NCBI GenBank assembly: GCA_014799475.1
Contig: JAAVHX010000043.1
Span: forward strand, 18,078 to 82,077
Reading direction: 5' to 3'
From: Clostridiales bacterium
Lineage (GTDB): Bacteria > Bacillota > Clostridia > Oscillospirales > Oscillospiraceae
DNA length: 64,000 bases
Part shown: piece by piece, positions 1-8,763 of the stretch
Numbering within the stretch: position 1 is the stretch's first letter
Layout of the letters: each line of letters starts with the position of its first letter
The notes under the pieces: generated by a model
The model's input: the letters and a program-made list of their open reading frames with translations, nothing else
Databases searched by the model: none
Told to the model about the DNA's origin: nothing
Position numbers and translations under genes: made by a program

Positions 1-762
1 GGTGTCTCGGAGTGCGTGGGATGTCGTGACGACATCATGATCTACCTTATATCTAAAGGGGTAGATGCCAAGGTGGCGTTCAAGATCATGGAGGCTGTGC
101 GGAAGGGGAAGGTGAAAAAGGGCGGCTTCCAGGACGGCTGGGAAGAGACCATGAAGGAGCACAACGTGCCCGAGTGGTACATCGACTCGTTGGCCAAGAT
201 CGCCTACCTGTTCCCCAAGGCCCATGCGGTGGCCTATGTGATGATGGCCTTCCGCATCGCCTGGTTCAAGGTCCACCGTCCTCTGGCGTTCTATGCCGCC
301 TATTTCTCCATCCGGGCCAAGGCGTTCGATGAGAAGTATATGTGCCGGGGAATGGATGTGGTCAAGCATAAAATGGCGGAGATCAACGCCAAAAAGAACG
401 CCAAGGAGAAAAAAGACCGCCCATCGGCGGTGGAGGAGGATATGCTCACCACGCTGGAGGTGTGCTACGAGTTTTACCTCCGGGGATTCAGCTTTGCCCG
501 GATGGATATTTGCCGCTCCCACGCCGTCAACTTCCTGGTGGATGAGGAGAAGGGTGCGCTGATCCCGCCCTTTACGTCGGTAGCCGGCCTGGGCGAGACG
601 GTGGGCTGGGACATCATGGACAAGCGCCAGGGGAAGGACTTCTTATCCATTGAGGAGTTTGCCCTGGCCTGCACCAAGGTGTCCTCCACCCATCTGGCCC
701 AGCTCAAGGACGCGGGGGCCTTTGGGGATCTGCCGGACAGCAGCCAGTTCAGTCTGTTTTGA
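1..762 (+). CDS. polC: DNA polymerase III PolC-type alpha subunit, C-terminal part (5' end outside window)
   Basis: This is the C-terminal ~253 residues of the Gram-positive replicative polymerase PolC. The frame is open from base 1 (GVSEC then VGCRDD), so the gene begins upstream and the GTG at 16 is internal. Visible family segments are DDIMIYLISKGVD, the FPKAHAVAYVMMAFRIAWFK block typical of the PolC C-terminus, and a late helix-hairpin-helix-like stretch (VAGLGETVGWDIM). It ends in SQFSLF, a plausible terminal sliding-clamp-binding motif (QFSLF). The protein is cytoplasmic and acts at the replication fork. It ends immediately before a small membrane-protein gene. Confidence 0.95.
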   Translation, partial: GVSECVGCRDDIMIYLISKGVDAKVAFKIMEAVRKGKVKKGGFQDGWEETMKEHNVPEWYIDSLAKIAYLFPKAHAVAYVMMAFRIAWFKVHRPLAFYAAYFSIRAKAFDEKYMCRGMDVVKHKMAEINAKKNAKEKKDRPSAVEEDMLTTLEVCYEFYLRGFSFARMDICRSHAVNFLVDEEKGALIPPFTSVAGLGETVGWDIMDKRQGKDFLSIEEFALACTKVSSTHLAQLKDAGAFGDLPDSSQFSLF

Positions 763-774
763 ATGAGGTTTTGT

Positions 775-1212
775 ATGAAGAAAATAGGGGCATTTGAACC
801 GTGGTTCTTCCTGTTTTTTGGAGTGTTCCATTTGCACCGCATCTGGGGATTGATCGACCGAAATTCATATGCGGACTTTTGGCTTTCCATACTGGAGAGC
901 AAAGGGGCGCTGTACTATTTCCTGATGGCGGTTTTGCTTACCTTGTGTGTTCTGGGTGTGGGCGTGTTTTTCAAAAATCGGCGCAATAATGATTGGTGGA
1001 GATGGGTCTACCTTTTGGGTGGAAGCTATCTGCTGTTCGATCTGCTTGCGACTGCGGCTGGTTGGGCGTTCTGGCATGAGCTTCTCCGCATGATGTTTGA
1101 CGTATCATCTCCATATTGGAATGTGATTTGGGGCGGTTTCGTTTTGCTCGGTGGTTTTGCGTTTGGGCTGGGCGTGAGATTGCTGCTGGAGCGCAGGCAA
1201 AACAAGGGTTGA
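775..1212 (+). CDS. hypothetical small integral membrane protein
   Basis: I do not recognise a family. The ~145-residue product has about four hydrophobic segments: around FEPWFFLFFGVFHL, ALYYFLMAVLLTLCVLGVGV, WVYLLGGSYLLFDLLATAAG and VIWGGFVLLGGFAFGLGVRL. Basic residues follow the last helix (RLLLERRQNKG), suggesting a cytoplasmic C-terminus. An ATG at 763 directly follows the polC stop, but the ATG at 775 has a GAGG Shine-Dalgarno about 7 nt upstream and is preferred. Its stop codon lies inside the -35 box of the his promoter. Function unknown. Confidence 0.6.
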   Translation: MKKIGAFEPWFFLFFGVFHLHRIWGLIDRNSYADFWLSILESKGALYYFLMAVLLTLCVLGVGVFFKNRRNNDWWRWVYLLGGSYLLFDLLATAAGWAFWHELLRMMFDVSSPYWNVIWGGFVLLGGFAFGLGVRLLLERRQNKG

Positions 1213-1237
1213 CACAGCGGCGGGGATGTGGTATGAT
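1209..1237 (+). promoter_or_regulatory. near-consensus sigma-A promoter of the his operon
   Basis: TTGACA at 1209-1214, a 17-bp spacer and TATGAT at 1232-1237. The predicted leader to the hisZ ATG is only about 33 nt, leaving no room for a T-box or a histidine attenuator. Confidence 0.85.
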
Positions 1238-1276
1238 TCATCACATTAGCGAGCTAAAGAATTTGGAGGCAATCCC

Positions 1277-2443
1277 ATGAACATCCACATCAATACCCCC
1301 GAGGGCACCCGGGACCGACTGTTCTCCGAGTGCCTGGAGCGCCGTCAGGTGCAGTCCGCCCTGGTGGAGCTGTTCCGCCGCCGGGGCTACACCGAGGTCA
1401 TCACCCCGGAAGTTGAATTTTACGATTTGTTCGTCCAGTCCGGCAACCCCATCCCCCAGGAGTCCATGCTGAAGATCATCGACCGCTCGGGGAAGATCAT
1501 GGTGATGCGGCCCGACTGCACCGCCCCCATTGCCCGGGTGGCGGCCACCAAGCTGAAGGCCCTGGCTCTGCCCCAGCGGCTATACTACGACCAAACCGTG
1601 TTCCGCGACCGCCTTGCCCATGAGGGCGGCAGCCGTGAGATCGCTCAGTGCGGCGTGGAGATGATCGGAGCCATCGGGGATAAGGCCGACCTGGAGATGG
1701 TGGCCATGGCGGTGGATTCCTTGCGCGCTTGCGGTTTGCGGCAGTTTCATATCGAACTGGGACACGCCGGATTCTATCGGGCGCTGGCGGGGCGGATGAA
1801 TATGCCCCAAGACGAGCTGGAGCGGCTGCGGGGAGCCATCGAGGGCAAAAATTTCGCCCTGCTCAACGACCTTCTGGAGCCCTACCGGGGCCAGGATGCC
1901 TGCGCTGTCCTGCGCCGTCTGCCCTATCTGTTCGGTGGGGTAGAGGTGCTGGATGAGGCCCAGGCGCTGGCGGGGCCCTGTGACAGCCTGAATCACCTAC
2001 GGCGGCTGTACGGCGAATTGTCCGCCGCCGGGTACGGGGACTGTGTCCGCTTCGACTTGGGGCTGGTACATCAATTGGATTACTACACCGGCATGGTGTT
2101 CCGGGGCTACGCCGAGGGCGCCGGCGCGCCGGTGCTGTCCGGGGGCCGGTATGACGGGCTAATGGAGCAGTTCGGCCGAAGGGCGGAGGCCACCGGATTT
2201 GCCGTGGATGTGGACGCGGTGGGAGCCTGCTTGACGGTGGAGACGCCGGAATTGGAAACCGTCATTCACTATGGCCCTGGCCTGCTGGCTCAGGCGCTGT
2301 CCGTGGTGGACAGTCGTCCGGCCGGGAGCTGTGAGCTGTCCCCCTGCCGCACACTGGACAGCACCATGAACCTGGCCCGGGAGAAGGGTGCGGTCCGGGT
2401 GCTGGTGCTGGATGCCGAGGGAGAGAGGTGGCTGACGGTATGA
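1277..2443 (+). CDS. hisZ: ATP phosphoribosyltransferase regulatory subunit HisZ
   Basis: HisZ is a HisRS-like paralogue without tRNA-charging activity that complexes with short-form HisG and supplies histidine feedback sensing. The 388-residue protein shows the class II synthetase fold: an N-terminal TPEGTRDRLF segment, motif-2-like RPDCTAPIAR, and later FDLGLVHQLDYYTGMVFRGY and GGRYDGLMEQFG. It starts at ATG 1277 after a GGAGG site. It is the first gene of the histidine operon and overlaps hisG by ATGA. The neighbouring HisG is of the short type (~214 residues), consistent with a HisZG complex. Confidence 0.95.
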   Translation: MNIHINTPEGTRDRLFSECLERRQVQSALVELFRRRGYTEVITPEVEFYDLFVQSGNPIPQESMLKIIDRSGKIMVMRPDCTAPIARVAATKLKALALPQRLYYDQTVFRDRLAHEGGSREIAQCGVEMIGAIGDKADLEMVAMAVDSLRACGLRQFHIELGHAGFYRALAGRMNMPQDELERLRGAIEGKNFALLNDLLEPYRGQDACAVLRRLPYLFGGVEVLDEAQALAGPCDSLNHLRRLYGELSAAGYGDCVRFDLGLVHQLDYYTGMVFRGYAEGAGAPVLSGGRYDGLMEQFGRRAEATGFAVDVDAVGACLTVETPELETVIHYGPGLLAQALSVVDSRPAGSCELSPCRTLDSTMNLAREKGAVRVLVLDAEGERWLTV

Positions 2444-3084
2444 GTGAACGGCTGAGGATCGCCCTGACCAAGGGGCGTTTGCAGGACAAGTCGGTGGAGC
2501 TGTTTGAGGCCATGGGGTTGGACTGCTCCCCGGTGCGCAATCCGGGGCGGCGGCTCATCCACGCCCTGCCCAACTACCCGCTGGACGCGGTGCTGGCCAA
2601 AGCGCCCGACGTGATCACCTATGTGGAGCACGGGGTGTGCGACCTGGGCGTGGTGGGCAAGGACACCATTTTGGAGAAGGGCGGGGCCTTTTATGAGGTG
2701 CTGGATCTGGGCTTTGGCCGCTGTCGGTTCGCCCTGGCGGTGAAGAGGGGCAGCGACTTCTATGGCACCTACAAGACCCGGCGTATCGCTTCCAAGTATC
2801 CTAACGTCACCCGGGCCTTCTTCGAGGGCAAGGGGATGGACGTGGACATCATCAAGATCGAGGGCAGTGTCGAGCTGGCTCCCATCCTTGACTTGGCGGA
2901 CGGCATCGTGGACATCGTGGAGACGGGCGCCACGTTAAAAGAGAACGGCCTGGAACCCATCGAGGACGTGGCCCAGGTGTCGGCACGGCTGATCGTCAAC
3001 ACCGCGTCTATGAAGCTGTATAAAAACGAGATCACGGACTTTTTGTCCCGTGTGGAGCGGGAATTGGAGGGAAGGGTATGCTGA
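2440..3084 (+). CDS. hisG: ATP phosphoribosyltransferase, short form HisG
   Basis: Catalyses the first step of histidine synthesis, ATP plus PRPP to phosphoribosyl-ATP. The ~214-residue product lacks the C-terminal regulatory ACT-like domain of long HisG, as expected beside hisZ. Visible motifs are LRIALTKGRLQ at the N-terminus, the periplasmic-binding-protein-like fold, and the PRPP-binding loop DGIVDIVETGATLKENGL. The ATG at 2440 gives an ATGA overlap with hisZ and sits about 10 nt after GAGAGAGG. An in-frame GTG at 2428 is a worse start. Confidence 0.95.
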   Translation: MSERLRIALTKGRLQDKSVELFEAMGLDCSPVRNPGRRLIHALPNYPLDAVLAKAPDVITYVEHGVCDLGVVGKDTILEKGGAFYEVLDLGFGRCRFALAVKRGSDFYGTYKTRRIASKYPNVTRAFFEGKGMDVDIIKIEGSVELAPILDLADGIVDIVETGATLKENGLEPIEDVAQVSARLIVNTASMKLYKNEITDFLSRVERELEGRVC

Positions 3085-4364
3085 CCATCATCAAAGCGGA
3101 CGGCTCTGCCGAGCTCCGTCAGCTGGACGCCATGCGGGCCAGGGCGGCACAGACCGGCGAGGAGATCAACCGCGCCGCCGCCGCCATTATGGACGATGTG
3201 CGCTGCCGGGGGTTTGAGGCGGTGCGGGAATACTCTCTGAAATTTGACAAGAACGAACCCAGGGAGCTGGGGGCTGAAGAACTGGAAGCCGCCGCGAAGC
3301 GCGTTTCCCCTGAGTTGCTGAACGCGCTGCAAAAAAGCGCGGATCATATCCGTGCCTATCAAGGCCGCCTGCGGGATGAAATCCAGTTTGGCGAGGTGAG
3401 CTGGGACAGCCCGGTGGGCGGTAAGGTTGGGCGCATTGTCCGGCCCCTGCGTCGGGTGGGCGTCTATGTCCCCGGCGGACGGGCGGCCTATCCCAGCTCG
3501 GTGCTGATGAACGTTTTGCCCGCCAAGGTGGCCGGGGTGGATGAGGTAGTCATGGTCACGCCGCCCACAGAATATCTGAATGACGCTGTGCTGGCCGCGG
3601 CCTGGGTGGCCGGGGTGAACCGGGCCATCGCCGTAGGCGGCGCTCAGGCGGTGGCGGCGCTCACCTATGGCGCGGGCTTTATCCCGAAGATCGACAAGCT
3701 GGTGGGCCCCGGCAGCGCCTATGTGGCAGCCGCGAAACGGCTGGCCTACGGGATCTTGGACATCGACATGGTGGCGGGGCCTTCCGAGGTGCTGGTGATC
3801 GCCGACGGCGGCGCTGATCCAGCCTATGTGGCGGCGGATCTGCTGAGCCAGGCGGAGCATGACCCGCTGGCCTCGGCGGTGCTGCTGACCACCAGTCAAG
3901 AGCTGGCGGAAGCGGTCGATCGGGAGATCGTTCGGCAGACGGGGTATCTGAGCCGGAATGAGATCATTCAGGCGTCTTTGAAGGACTATGGCTGCGCTAT
4001 CGTCTGCCGGACGATGGAGGAGTGCGCCCGGCTGGCCGACGAGATCGCGCCGGAGCACCTGGAGATCGTCACAGAGGATCCAAGGGCGGTGCTGCCGATG
4101 CTCCACAACGCCGGGGCCATTTTCCTGGGCGCGAATACGCCGGAGCCGCTGGGCGATTATATGGCCGGGCCCGACCATGTGCTGCCTACCTCGGGGACGG
4201 CACGGTTTTTCTCCCCGCTGTCTGTGGACGCGTTCATCAAAAAAACCAGCGTTTTGGAGTTTGGCCGGGACGATTTGGCCAAGGTCAAGGACGAGATCAT
4301 CGCGTTGGCGCGATCCGAGGAGCTCACTGCTCACGCCAATTCCATACAAGTCCGTTTTGAGTAA
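3078..4364 (+). CDS. hisD: histidinol dehydrogenase
   Basis: Converts L-histidinol to L-histidine in two NAD-dependent oxidations, the last steps of the pathway. The 428-residue length is typical. Family signatures are RRVGVYVPGGRAAYPSS, GGAQAVAALTYG, KLVGPGSAYV, DMVAGPSEVLVIAD, LLSQAEHDP and EIAPEHLEI with the Zn/substrate His and Glu residues. It overlaps hisG by 7 bp, so the two are probably translationally coupled. Confidence 0.97.
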   Translation: MLTIIKADGSAELRQLDAMRARAAQTGEEINRAAAAIMDDVRCRGFEAVREYSLKFDKNEPRELGAEELEAAAKRVSPELLNALQKSADHIRAYQGRLRDEIQFGEVSWDSPVGGKVGRIVRPLRRVGVYVPGGRAAYPSSVLMNVLPAKVAGVDEVVMVTPPTEYLNDAVLAAAWVAGVNRAIAVGGAQAVAALTYGAGFIPKIDKLVGPGSAYVAAAKRLAYGILDIDMVAGPSEVLVIADGGADPAYVAADLLSQAEHDPLASAVLLTTSQELAEAVDREIVRQTGYLSRNEIIQASLKDYGCAIVCRTMEECARLADEIAPEHLEIVTEDPRAVLPMLHNAGAIFLGANTPEPLGDYMAGPDHVLPTSGTARFFSPLSVDAFIKKTSVLEFGRDDLAKVKDEIIALARSEELTAHANSIQVRFE

Positions 4365-4378
4365 AGGAGGCCGGTACC

Positions 4379-4954
4379 ATGCGGAAGGCGACGATACAGC
4401 GTACCACAAAAGAGACGGATATTAGCCTCACCCTCTGCCTGGATGGGGGAGAGGTGAGCGTGTCCACCGGCATCGGCTTTTTTGACCATATGCTCACCGC
4501 CCTGGCCTTTTACGCCGGGTTTGGCCTGGAGCTGTCCGCCCTGGGTGACCTGCATGTGGACGGCCACCACACGGTGGAGGATGTGGGCATCGTACTAGGT
4601 CAAGCATTCAAGGAGGCCTTGGGGGACAAAAAGGGCATCCGGCGCTATGGCACGGCCTTTGTCCCCATGGACGAGGCGCTGTGCCGGACGGTGCTGGACT
4701 GCTCCAACCGGCCATTTCTGGTATTCGACGCGCCCATGCCCCAACCCATGATCGGCGGATATGACAGCTGCCTCACCGTGGAGTTCATGCGGGCGTTCGC
4801 GGTGAACGGTGGAATTACTTTACACCAGAAGTGTGAGTACGGGGATAACGCCCATCACATCACCGAGGCGCTGTTCAAATCCCTGGGGCTGGCGCTGAAG
4901 GAGGCCGTGCGAGTGGAGGGAGACGGCGTCGTCTCCACCAAAGGAGCGCTGTGA
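4379..4954 (+). CDS. hisB: imidazoleglycerol-phosphate dehydratase
   Basis: Dehydrates imidazole-glycerol phosphate to imidazole-acetol phosphate with a di-manganese centre. It is the monofunctional form of 191 residues. Metal-binding signatures are GIGFFDHMLTALAFY, DLHVDGHHTVEDVGI and the second-half repeat CEYGDNAHHITEALFKSLG. An AAAGGAGG Shine-Dalgarno precedes the ATG. No histidinol-phosphatase domain is fused. It ends in a TGATG overlap with hisH. Confidence 0.97.
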   Translation: MRKATIQRTTKETDISLTLCLDGGEVSVSTGIGFFDHMLTALAFYAGFGLELSALGDLHVDGHHTVEDVGIVLGQAFKEALGDKKGIRRYGTAFVPMDEALCRTVLDCSNRPFLVFDAPMPQPMIGGYDSCLTVEFMRAFAVNGGITLHQKCEYGDNAHHITEALFKSLGLALKEAVRVEGDGVVSTKGAL

Positions 4955-5562
4955 TGAGGTATACCGCGATTGTAGATTACGGCGTGGGCAATTTAAAAAG
5001 TGTGGCCAACGCCATGGCGTACATCGGTCAGGACACCCTGGTCACCGGCGATGCCGGAGAACTGGAGCGGGCGGATGCCATCATCCTCCCTGGAGTGGGG
5101 GCATTCCCCGACGCGGCGGACAAGCTGCGGGAGACGGGACTGGACAAGGCCCTGCTTGAGCAGGCCGGACGCAAGCCCATCTTGGGCATCTGCCTGGGGA
5201 TGCAGCTATTGTTCGATTGGGGAGAAGAGGGGAGAAGGTGTGAAGGATTAGGGCTTGTCAGCGGATATGTGGAGCGGATTCAAACGGAATTTAAGCTGCC
5301 CCACATCGGATGGAACAGCCTGACCTTTCAAAATAACTCGCCTCTATTCCGAGGGTTGGACGACGAGGCATACGTATACTTTGTCCACTCCTTCTGCGGC
5401 TATGCCCAGCGGGAAGAGGACGTGATCGCCCGCACCCAGTACGGCCCGTCTGTGGTGGCGGCAGTATCCCACAACGGGGTATATGGCTGCCAATTCCACC
5501 CGGAAAAGAGCGGTGAGGTGGGGCTGCAAATCCTGAAGAATTTTGGAGAATTGAACCGATGA
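4954..5562 (+). CDS. hisH: imidazole glycerol phosphate synthase, glutaminase subunit HisH
   Basis: Class I glutamine amidotransferase that supplies ammonia to HisF. It shows the oxyanion strand PGVGAFPD, the nucleophile elbow GICLGMQLLFDWGEEG (catalytic Cys) and the His/Glu pair in YGCQFHPEKSG. Length about 202 residues. The ATG at 4954 has AAGGAG 7 nt upstream and overlaps the hisB stop; the GTG at 4951 is too close to the ribosome site. It overlaps hisA by ATGA. Confidence 0.97.
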   Translation: MRYTAIVDYGVGNLKSVANAMAYIGQDTLVTGDAGELERADAIILPGVGAFPDAADKLRETGLDKALLEQAGRKPILGICLGMQLLFDWGEEGRRCEGLGLVSGYVERIQTEFKLPHIGWNSLTFQNNSPLFRGLDDEAYVYFVHSFCGYAQREEDVIARTQYGPSVVAAVSHNGVYGCQFHPEKSGEVGLQILKNFGELNR

Positions 5563-6281
5563 TTTTACTGCCGGCGATCGACATGAAGGACGGGCGGTGC
5601 GTCCGCCTGAAAAAAGGGGAGTTTTCCACCGTCAGCCAGGTAGCTGACAGCGCGGTGGAGACGGCCAAAGCCTTTGCTGACGCGGGGGCGAAATGGATCC
5701 ACATGGTGGATCTGGATGGCGCCCGCCATGGCGCGCGGATCAATTTCCCGCATATCGGCGAGGTGATCCGGCAGTCCGGCCTGTCTGTGGAGCTGGGCGG
5801 CGGGATCAAGACCTGTGAGGATGTGGATACGGTGGCCGAGGCGGGTGTGGCCCGGCTGGTGATCGGGTCGGCCGCCGTCACAAACCCGGAGGTGGTGGAC
5901 TACGCTGTGAAGCAGTACGGCGACCGGGTGGCGGTAGGCATCGACTGCCTAAATGGCCGGGTGCGCACGGCGGGCTGGGAGCAGGACTCCGGGCTGAGCG
6001 GCCTTGATTTGGCCCGGAACATGGAGGCAAAAGGAGTAAAAACGGTCGTTTTCACCGATATTGCCACTGACGGGATGCTGTCCGGGCCCAGCTTCGATCA
6101 GCTTGCGGCTTTGCAAAAGGCGGTAAGCTGTCACATCGTGGCCTCCGGCGGCGTCACCACCCTGGACGATGTGAAGCGTCTGCGGGACATGGGGCTCTAC
6201 GGGGCCATCATCGGCAAAGCGTATTATGCCGGCACCCTGGATCTGGCGGAGGCCGTCCGGGAAGCGGGAACTCAGGGATAA
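5559..6281 (+). CDS. hisA: ProFAR isomerase HisA
   Basis: A (beta/alpha)8-barrel isomerase converting ProFAR to PRFAR. The 240-residue product begins MILLPAIDMKDGRCVRL with the catalytic Asp in AIDMKDG. It carries the two phosphate-binding halves ELGGGIKTCEDV and VASGGVTTLDDV and the second catalytic Asp in FTDIATDGM. It overlaps hisH and is followed by a 58-bp gap before hisF. Confidence 0.97.
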   Translation: MILLPAIDMKDGRCVRLKKGEFSTVSQVADSAVETAKAFADAGAKWIHMVDLDGARHGARINFPHIGEVIRQSGLSVELGGGIKTCEDVDTVAEAGVARLVIGSAAVTNPEVVDYAVKQYGDRVAVGIDCLNGRVRTAGWEQDSGLSGLDLARNMEAKGVKTVVFTDIATDGMLSGPSFDQLAALQKAVSCHIVASGGVTTLDDVKRLRDMGLYGAIIGKAYYAGTLDLAEAVREAGTQG

Positions 6282-6339
6282 AAATCGCGGTGATTTTGAA
6301 AAATCAGAAGGAAACTGACCAATATTTGGAGGGGCTTTC

Positions 6340-7095
6340 ATGTTAGCCAAACGCGTCATCCCCTGCCTGGACGTCCGGGACGGCCGGGTGGTGAAGGGGG
6401 TCAACTTTGTCAATATCCGGGACGCGGGCGACCCGGTGGAGCTGGCGAAATACTACTCCGACCAAGGGGCGGATGAGATCGTCTTTTTGGACATCACCGC
6501 CACCAGCGACGCCCGGGACACTGTGGCCGATGTGGTGGAGCGCACGGCGTCCCAGGTGTTCGTTCCTCTGACGGTAGGGGGCGGCATCCGCACGCTGGAC
6601 GATTTCCAGCGGCTGCTTCGGGCGGGGGCGGACAAGATTTCCGTCAACTCCGCCGCTGTCAAGGATGAATCCTTGATTGCCCGTGCCGCCCAGCGGTTTG
6701 GCTCCCAGTGCGTGGTGCTGGCCATCGACGCGCGCCTGCGTCCGGAGGGCTGGTACGAGGTGGTGGTGGCCGGGGGACGGACACCCACGGGAATCGACGC
6801 GGTAAAATGGGCCAAGCGCGGCCAGGAGCTGGGGGCGGGGGAGATCCTGCTCACCTCCATGGACGCGGACGGCACCAAGGCCGGCTTTGATTTGGAGATG
6901 ACCCGCGCGGTGACCCAGGCCGTGTCCATCCCGGTGATCGCCTCCGGCGGCTGCGGCAGTTTGGAGCATTTCGCCCAGGTGTTTGAGGAGACAGACTGCG
7001 ACGCTGCTTTGGCGGCGTCCCTGTTCCACTTTGGCGAGTTGACCGTGCCGCAGGTGAAGAGCTTTCTCCGCGGGCGGAATATCCCGGTGAGGTGA
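6340..7095 (+). CDS. hisF: imidazole glycerol phosphate synthase, cyclase subunit HisF
   Basis: The barrel partner of HisH; it closes the imidazole ring and releases AICAR to purine synthesis. The 251-residue protein shows [19 protein letters not shown], the catalytic Asp in PCLDV and in [13 protein letters not shown], and phosphate loops [11 protein letters not shown] and [19 protein letters not shown] site precedes ATG 6340. The 3' end overlaps hisI by one base. Confidence 0.97.
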   Translation: MLAKRVIPCLDVRDGRVVKGVNFVNIRDAGDPVELAKYYSDQGADEIVFLDITATSDARDTVADVVERTASQVFVPLTVGGGIRTLDDFQRLLRAGADKISVNSAAVKDESLIARAAQRFGSQCVVLAIDARLRPEGWYEVVVAGGRTPTGIDAVKWAKRGQELGAGEILLTSMDADGTKAGFDLEMTRAVTQAVSIPVIASGGCGSLEHFAQVFEETDCDAALAASLFHFGELTVPQVKSFLRGRNIPVR

Positions 7096-7421
7096 TGGAT
7101 ATGTTTGACCTTGACCAACTGTTTCAAAAATCGGAGCTGATCCCGGTGATCATTCAGGATGCGGACAGCCGGGCGGTACTCATGCTGGGCTTTACAAACC
7201 GGGAGGCGGTGGAGCTGACCCTCAAAACCAGGACCGCCTGGTTCTGGAGCCGTAGCCGGAAACAGCTTTGGAACAAAGGGGAGACCAGCGGAAACTTCCT
7301 TCATGTCCAGGAGATATACACCGACTGCGACACCGACACGTTGCTCTACATCTGCGTACCGGATGGCCCCACCTGCCATACTGGAGCTTATAGTTGCTTT
7401 TTCAATCAGATTGAGTTATAA
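7095..7421 (+). CDS. hisI: phosphoribosyl-AMP cyclohydrolase
   Basis: Zinc-dependent hydrolase opening the adenine ring of PR-AMP. The ~108-residue monofunctional HisI shows VIIQDADSRAVLMLGFTNRE, TAWFWSRSRKQLWNKGETSGN and the metal cysteines in YTDCDTDTLLYICVPDGPTCH. The ATG at 7095 overlaps the hisF stop; ATG 7101 is an alternative. HisI and HisE are separate genes here rather than the fused HisIE seen in many bacteria. Confidence 0.94.
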   Translation: MDMFDLDQLFQKSELIPVIIQDADSRAVLMLGFTNREAVELTLKTRTAWFWSRSRKQLWNKGETSGNFLHVQEIYTDCDTDTLLYICVPDGPTCHTGAYSCFFNQIEL

Positions 7422-7449
7422 TAAAAGGAACAAGTCTGGGAGGTATGCT

Positions 7450-7776
7450 ATGGACAGGACGCTTGAACAGCTTTATGCGGTCATCCTGGATCGCAAAACG
7501 AACCCACAGGAGGGGTCTTACACCTGCTACCTCTTTGACAAAGGGTTGGATAAGATCCTGAAAAAGGTGGGGGAGGAGTGCGCGGAGACCATTATCGCGG
7601 CGAAAAATGATGTCCCTGCCGACACGGTGGGGGAAATCTCCGACCTCATCTACCATTTAATGGTGATGATGGCGGAAAAAGAAATCCCGCTGGATGATGT
7701 GCTGGCGGAGCTGGATCGCCGGGCACAGAAAATCGGCAACCTGAAGCAAATGAAACAAGTGGATAAGGAGAGCTGA
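7450..7776 (+). CDS. hisE: phosphoribosyl-ATP pyrophosphohydrolase
   Basis: MazG-like all-alpha pyrophosphatase acting just after HisG. It shows the helix motif KVGEECAETIIAAKN and EISDLIYHLMVMMAEK with the Mg-binding Glu and Asp residues. The chosen start (MDRTLEQLYAV, ATG 7450) follows a GGGAGGT site; the longer open frame upstream overlaps hisI and is not supported. 108 residues. It ends 2 bp before the next gene, so the operon continues. Confidence 0.95.
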   Translation: MDRTLEQLYAVILDRKTNPQEGSYTCYLFDKGLDKILKKVGEECAETIIAAKNDVPADTVGEISDLIYHLMVMMAEKEIPLDDVLAELDRRAQKIGNLKQMKQVDKES

Positions 7777-7778
7777 CT

Positions 7779-8498
7779 ATGGAAGAACAAAAATTCAACC
7801 GTTATGATTTTGACAGCGGCTACGCCCAAGGCGTGCTGACCCTGAACCAGTATATTACCCGGACCTTTGGCTGGATGTTCGTGGGGCTGATGGTCACATT
7901 CGCTCTGGCCGCCGCCTTGGCCCTTACTGAGGCGGTGTACTATCTGTTTACCATCCCGTACGTCCACTATATCCTGCTGATCGCGGAGGTGGCGGTTGTG
8001 ATGATCATGTCCACCAACGTGCAGAAGCGTTCGGTGGGTACCACTCGAACGCTGTTTGTGACCTATTCGGTCCTCAATGGCCTGGTGTTTTCCTTCTACT
8101 TTGTTGTGTTCGACGTGGTAAACCTGATTTTCATCTTTGCCCTGACCGCGCTGTTCTTTGGCGGGTTCGCCCTCTATGGCCGGTTCACCAAAACCGACCT
8201 GTCCCGGCTGGGCCCGCTGCTCATCGGCGGGCTGATCTTCCTGCTGGTCGCGAATTTGCTGTCCCTGTTCATCAACTTCACGGCCATGGAGCGAATCATC
8301 TGCATGGTGGGCATCGTAGTGTTCCTGTGCTTCACCGCCTACGACACCCAGAAGATCAAGGCCAACTATGAGTATTTCTACGGCGATGAGGCCATGCTCC
8401 AGAAGGCGTCCATTTTCTCCGCCCTCCAGCTGTACCTCGATTTTATCAACCTGTTCCTCTATCTGCTTCGCTTCATGGGGCGGGCGCAGAAACGGTAA
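7779..8498 (+). CDS. Bax inhibitor-1 / YccA family membrane protein
   Basis: A 239-residue, roughly seven-helix integral membrane protein of the BI-1 (TMBIM, UPF0005) family. Family features are the N-terminal soluble segment ending LNQYITRTFGWMFVGLMVT, the middle FALYGRFTKTDLSRLG, and the late CFTAYDTQKIKANYE with the conserved Asp-Thr and the terminal FINLFLYLLRFMG. Homologues act as calcium leaks or FtsH partners; the role in Clostridia is not established. It follows hisE by 2 bp and is followed by a strong hairpin, so it is probably the last gene of the his transcript, an association I cannot explain metabolically. Confidence 0.9.
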   Translation: MEEQKFNRYDFDSGYAQGVLTLNQYITRTFGWMFVGLMVTFALAAALALTEAVYYLFTIPYVHYILLIAEVAVVMIMSTNVQKRSVGTTRTLFVTYSVLNGLVFSFYFVVFDVVNLIFIFALTALFFGGFALYGRFTKTDLSRLGPLLIGGLIFLLVANLLSLFINFTAMERIICMVGIVVFLCFTAYDTQKIKANYEYFYGDEAMLQKASIFSALQLYLDFINLFLYLLRFMGRAQKR

Positions 8499-8530
8499 AT
8501 AAGGGGCAGCCGCACAAAAAAGATGCTATA

Positions 8531-8572
8531 AACCGCGCTATCCGATTTGTCAAAATCAGATAGCGCGGTTTC
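8531..8572. terminator. long hairpin after the his operon
   Basis: Arms AACCGCGCTATC and GATAGCGCGGTT are perfectly complementary and continue inward as GATTT/AAATC. No long U-run follows directly, so it may also be a processing or bidirectional signal. Confidence 0.6.
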
Positions 8573-8763
8573 CTAAATAATTTGCAGCAGCGACAGAGTT
8601 CTCCATAAAGGAGTGAATCAATAATCTAAAACAAGGAAAGGCATTTTGGAAGTCAGTTGGGATAAAAGCTTTCTTTTTCTTGCTGGCAATGGTAAGGCGC
8701 AATTCAGCAAAATGCACATTGATTGGAGATCCGCCAAATTCGTGTTCTGTTTTTGCTGCTGGG

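Noticed and set aside
2769..4409. 546-codon minus-strand open frame
   Set aside because: Lies fully opposite hisG/hisD, has His/Gln/Arg-rich low-quality protein text and no ribosome site; an antisense shadow of GC-rich coding DNA.
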